Source of the DNA: Porphyridium purpureum
Lineage: Eukaryota; Rhodophyta; Bangiophyceae; Porphyridiales; Porphyridiaceae
NCBI GenBank assembly: GCA_008690995.1
Contig: VRMN01000003.1
Location: forward strand, 868,001 to 932,000
Direction of reading: 5' to 3'
Length of the DNA: 64,000 bases
Shown here: positions 60,576-64,000 of the stretch, piece after piece
How the letters are laid out: the number at the start of each line of letters is the position of its first letter
Numbering within the stretch: position 1 is the stretch's first letter
Position numbers and translations under genes: made by a program
Notes under the pieces: generated by a model
Databases searched by the model: none
What the model was told of the DNA's origin: nothing
The model's input: the letters and a program-made list of their open reading frames with translations, nothing else

Positions 60576-62339
60576 TCAAATCATCATTTCTCCGCTTGTC
60601 AAGTCCGCCCACATATCACCTGTGGCTTCGACCGACTGTGTCGGCGGCTGTGCGCTCGCATTCAGGATAGTTGTGGCGTGGGTAGCGCCACCTGACTCTT
60701 TCGCGCCTCTTGAAGAGCTTTTTTCCAACGCGGACGCGCCCGAACCCGCATCCTGGGTCCTTTGCAAGTCGCCATTCTGAAACACACTTTCGAGTGTGGC
60801 GTGGCGCCCAGGAATCGGCGTCCCAAGGCTGTTTGGCAACAATGGCTTTTCGGTTTTCTTTGCAAAATTATACCGCACTCCTTCCATGCTGCGCCGGCGC
60901 ACATACTGCTCCGAAGGATCATCATCATCGAACTCCGAATCGTCGCGACTCCGTGTCCGAGACAGCCGGTTAAAGTGTTGTTCTGAAACGCTGCGAAAGA
61001 TCTTTGCCGTGTTGACCTCAGGCCCCAGCAGAGGTCTATCCTGCAAGTTCAAATTGTCGACCTTGCTCACTAGCTCCTCTACTCGAAGCTGATGTTCATG
61101 ACGGAGCTTTGCGCGCTCCTCTGCATAGTTTTCATAATTTGCCTGGAACTCGTCAAACGAATCATAATCAATTTCCGATAACAGCCGCAAGACGTTGGCC
61201 GACAGGGACTGGACGTTGTGGTTCCAGTGCTCCATTGAGTTAATATGTAACGCTTCGTACAGGATCGGTACCGCTTGCTCGCGATACTGCACCATCAGAT
61301 TAACCACAATTTCGTTATTCCAGAAGAACAGTGCTCGCTCTGATACTTGGAAATGTGACGACCGTATACATCGCGCCAGCTGTTTGAACACGCCATGTGC
61401 GAGCGGCGCAAAGTCATCTGGGTTGACGATCTCCAACAGCTCTTCAAGTTCATTGACGAAGAGCACCTCTTTTCGGCTCGCGGTCTTGGGCCACAATTTC
61501 AGCAGATCCTGAATCGCATCAACAGCGAGAGAGGGATCCTTTTCAATAAAATGCAGCACAGAGAAGCATAGGTGCATGTGGTACGTCGGCAATTGTTCCG
61601 ATCCATGCAACGGCATGAGAATTTGAGTCATAATGTTGCGATGTTCCGGCTTCAAGGGCACCGAAAAGCCGTTGATGATGGAGCCCAGAATCTCTAAAAT
61701 TTCCCCGATCCCGAGATGCCGCTTGCGCTCGTAGATAAAATCTTGCAAAAGGTTCAATATGGACTGCCGGATGAAAGGCCGCAGCTTGATCACCTTTGAG
61801 CACAGGCGGTGCATGACTGCCTTGACGTATTCTCGCTCCCGAGGATCTTCTGTGTTAAAGCACTGTACAAACGAGTTGAGGAAGTCACGAGTAAGGTACT
61901 TACGCAGTAGCTTGCTGTTCAGATTTCTATTTCCAAGCACGCGCAGCAACAGCTCGTACACAATTTGCAGGTGCGGCCATGCCTCCTCCAAAATCGGGTC
62001 GTCTTCTTCTGGGTCTAATACAAGCATGTCTGACTCGGCAGTTGACTTGGTGAGTCCGCTCCGAAACAAGTTTTTGGCCTCACACTGTATAATTGCCGCC
62101 ATAATGCGGTCGTTGAACTCAAAGGTGGGCGAGCCTATGTACTCGACCAGCTCTAAGAGCGCGTTCCGCTTCACGTGCTTGAGCAGCAAGTCCGCGCGTG
62201 GATCGCAGAAATCGCATCGAATTTCACAAAACTCCAGCTTGGCGACAATGAGATCGTCCAGCTCCTCCTTTGACTTGGCGAACTGGAGCGCCTTGATGTT
62301 TTCAAAGGGTTGCTTCTTCCGCGGCATGTTTTGCAGCAT
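60576..62339 (-). CDS. PP2A regulatory subunit B56 (B')
   Basis: 587 residues. The whole HEAT-like B56 domain is present from about residue 20 to 410: FCDPRADLLLKHVKRNALLE, EEAWPHLQIVYELLLRVLGN, YERKRHLGIGEILEILGSII, MPLHGSEQLPTYHMHLCFSV and ERALFFWNNEIVVNLM. B56 subunits recruit substrates with LxxIxE motifs to protein phosphatase 2A. The N-terminus is very short (MLQNMPRKKQPFENIKAL) and the Ser-rich C-terminal tail (~150 residues) is specific to this lineage. ATGs at 62339 and 62327 are both possible. Confidence 0.96.
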   Translation of the reverse strand: MLQNMPRKKQPFENIKALQFAKSKEELDDLIVAKLEFCEIRCDFCDPRADLLLKHVKRNALLELVEYIGSPTFEFNDRIMAAIIQCEAKNLFRSGLTKSTAESDMLVLDPEEDDPILEEAWPHLQIVYELLLRVLGNRNLNSKLLRKYLTRDFLNSFVQCFNTEDPREREYVKAVMHRLCSKVIKLRPFIRQSILNLLQDFIYERKRHLGIGEILEILGSIINGFSVPLKPEHRNIMTQILMPLHGSEQLPTYHMHLCFSVLHFIEKDPSLAVDAIQDLLKLWPKTASRKEVLFVNELEELLEIVNPDDFAPLAHGVFKQLARCIRSSHFQVSERALFFWNNEIVVNLMVQYREQAVPILYEALHINSMEHWNHNVQSLSANVLRLLSEIDYDSFDEFQANYENYAEERAKLRHEHQLRVEELVSKVDNLNLQDRPLLGPEVNTAKIFRSVSEQHFNRLSRTRSRDDSEFDDDDPSEQYVRRRSMEGVRYNFAKKTEKPLLPNSLGTPIPGRHATLESVFQNGDLQRTQDAGSGASALEKSSSRGAKESGGATHATTILNASAQPPTQSVEATGDMWADLTSGEMMI

Positions 62340-64000
62340 TGCGCGCGCGTTCTTCCCCCACGCCACGCCGACAACCACCTTGCTCGCAGAGTCCGTGTAC
62401 GACAAACATCAAGCCCCGTCAAACCTCTCAACCCGGGAAATCACGACCACGGTCCCTCGTCGGTGCGTGCACGAAGGCCCGCTCCCCGACCGAAAGCCCG
62501 TCGCTTCGGACCCTCAATCCCCAGCCCCAACCCGTCTGATGGCGATACGCAGCCCCCTTCCTCTCCGTTTTCTTGATGGGACGCTCGGGAGCAGTATCTC
62601 ACTGTCCGCCTCCGTCGCGCACCACTCGCCACGCTCCTCTGTCTCCTTGGTCCAAACTCGACGCTCGCCCACGCACCCCACTGCCTCCCCGGCGTGTATT
62701 GTCGTCGCGCCCCGACTCCAATCCCGCGCCCTTCCTGTCCTCCCCCCTTCTTTCCTCCGCTGCGCGTGTCGTTCACCAGCGGCTTCTTACCGCACCCTTA
62801 AGACTACCACCACCTTTTCGATCAAACTGCGCGGCGGTCGCCCGGCGCGTGCTCGGCCGCCACACGACGCGTGCCTGCTGCTCGTCGTGCGCTTTCGCTC
62901 CCGCCTTTCCCCAAACACGCGGCTGTGTTCACCCGCACGTCCTTTCAGCCCCCGCCCTCCACCACCGGTCGAATCCCCCTTTCAACACACCGCCCACCCA
63001 AAACCTACTCAACATACACCAACACACCAAACGCAAATCCGAAAAAGAAGAGAGCTCTTTCTGGCTTGGCACTCACAAACACTCGCTCACACAGACAAGG
63101 AGAACCGTAGCGCGGGTGGCTTGGCAGCAAGCAGTACCGCGATCGACTTGTCGTTCTGCGCTTTGCTCGCCAAGACGCGGACGCTCGCTCGCGCAGGGCG
63201 ACAAAAAGCAACACTAGAAGAGCCAGCGACCAGCGCTATCAACAGCGTGCTTGCATGCGTGAGACAGACACAGAGAGAGAGAGAATGTGTGTGTATGTTC
63301 GAACGTCGACCGAAAGCTGGATGAAGGGCGACGCGGGTGTCATGCTCGACTCGCGGAAAAAAGCGCACGTCCAAACTTCCGTCAGGTCGCATGATGCGAA
63401 AGCGATGTGTCAGTCACAGTCACCATCACCATTATCATGAGCCGTTGCTGCGGCGCACCCCGGCTCCCCCTCTCTGTTCAGGACGCAAAGCCGTCGAAAC
63501 AAAAAAGCTGCGTCTGCATTTGTGTGTTGTGGAGACGCAACCCGCAGCAATTCGTCGCACGGAGACGACACGGCGTGTGGCGCTGCGGCGCGCGGCTGAA
63601 CTTGCGTCGAACTGTCACGTGGTTGCCAATCAGGGTTACACACAAAAACGTGCACCTGGGCGGAAATGGCGGGCATCCCACCGAAACGTGCCCAACCGTG
63701 AGCTTTCTGCTCCACGTTGCGTCTATTCCCCTTTGGCTCACAGTCAAAATTCGGGGTTGTGGCGCGGGTGAGCGGGAGGACCGACTGGGTGCACGCCACG
63801 AAAGGATTTTTTGAGAACAGCAGGTTGCACGCGCGTGAGTGGAGATGGTCACGTGACATGGTGGGTGCGCGTCGGCGGTAGAAATAGAGATCGATCGTGG
63901 CGCAATTGTTTGGCACGCAACATACCCCAAGACTAATCCGCCGCGTTTCCCAGCACCTCGAACACGTTGGAGGCCACACACACGCGACAACGCTGTCATC
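62340..64000. other. Long leader/intergenic region without a clear gene
   Basis: 1.66 kb. Directly upstream of the B56 gene is about 700 bp of C-rich plus-strand DNA (G-rich in the coding direction), so plus-strand frames stay open by composition. A GAGA/GTGT microsatellite lies at about 63271-63300, and CATCACCATCACCATTATC near 63420. At the right edge the minus strand reads VASNVFEVLGNAAD then a TAG at 63933-63935, which could be the last exon of a gene beyond the window, although a stop in the same frame occurs at the very edge unless an acceptor (GACAG) is used. No GTAC cluster. Confidence 0.35.

Noticed and set aside
61759-63324. A 521-codon plus-strand open frame
   Set aside because: It runs antisense through the PP2A-B56 gene and then through C-rich leader DNA; Ser/Pro/Arg-rich composition with no domain. 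GC-rich DNA keeps antisense frames open here.
1-64000. Mobile elements, CRISPR arrays, virus-like genes
   Set aside because: No transposase, reverse transcriptase, integrase or capsid-like frame, no terminal repeats and no spaced repeat array were seen on either strand.

Overview
The window is nuclear DNA from a eukaryotic alga with a primary red plastid. It most resembles a unicellular red alga of the Porphyridium type; that name is an inference from gene content and style, not a database match. The evidence: about 35 closely packed, almost entirely intron-free protein genes on both strands; eukaryotic proteins such as cytosolic isoleucyl-tRNA synthetase, ribosomal uL11, PP2A-B56, YKT6, SLY1 and p24; mitochondrial proteins (pyruvate carrier MPC1, PAM18, a SAM-type carrier, a uS4-like protein); and plastid proteins whose presequences often carry Phe within the first few residues (MAFV, MPAF, MGFIV, MEHPLGF), as expected for red algal transit peptides. 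An alpha-amylase without a signal peptide fits cytosolic floridean starch. No transposon, virus-like element, CRISPR array or tRNA gene was seen.

Layout. 1-6.4 kb: mitochondrial serine hydroxymethyltransferase (cut by the left edge), uS4-like protein, PB1-domain protein, mitochondrial carrier, plastid one-helix protein. 6.8-12.4 kb: ZFPL1-like Golgi protein, a tandem pair of B12D/NDUFA4-like proteins, MPC1, alpha-amylase. 12.5-21 kb: a plastid membrane-domain/guanylate-kinase fusion, an AN1 zinc-finger protein, a FIST protein, YKT6, a mitochondrial AAA ATPase, an arylformamidase-like hydrolase. 21-31.5 kb: a PPR protein, a Lys/Tyr/Asp-rich secreted repeat protein, a hypothetical, a fucosyltransferase-like enzyme, a Cys-rich secreted protein, the Deg1 protease and a tiny, probably spliced, three-CxxC protein. 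31.6-42 kb: a nucleotidyltransferase-JmjC fusion, a ZnT5-like transporter with a damaged zinc site, uL11, a bifunctional nuclease, p24 and an EF-hand protein. 42-51.4 kb: SLY1, a CtpA-type protease, an FkbM methyltransferase, a C1D/LRP1 exosome cofactor, a small membrane protein, a decayed Tudor-like pseudogene and PAM18. 51.8-64 kb: IleRS, a tandem hemerythrin-like protein, an AlgH/DUF179 protein, a VTT/DedA membrane protein, PP2A-B56 and a 1.6 kb leader region.

The genes do not form operons, but themes recur: early secretory traffic (YKT6, SLY1, p24, ZFPL1, ZnT5-like), surface or polysaccharide work (fucosyltransferase-like, FkbM, secreted proteins) and plastid quality control (Deg1, CtpA, one-helix protein).

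Two things stand out. First, short clusters of the palindrome GTAC (2-7 copies in 14-140 bp, often regularly spaced) sit in front of about half of the genes, in several cases 70-130 bp upstream of a TATAAAAG box; this looks like a shared promoter module. Second, several proteins have unusual architecture: a nucleotidyltransferase fused to a JmjC oxygenase, a membrane domain fused to guanylate kinase, a YKT6 without its prenylation box, and two proteins whose metal sites are partly lost. Most CDS starts given here were moved to the first plausible ATG, because open frames often extend upstream through non-ATG codons.
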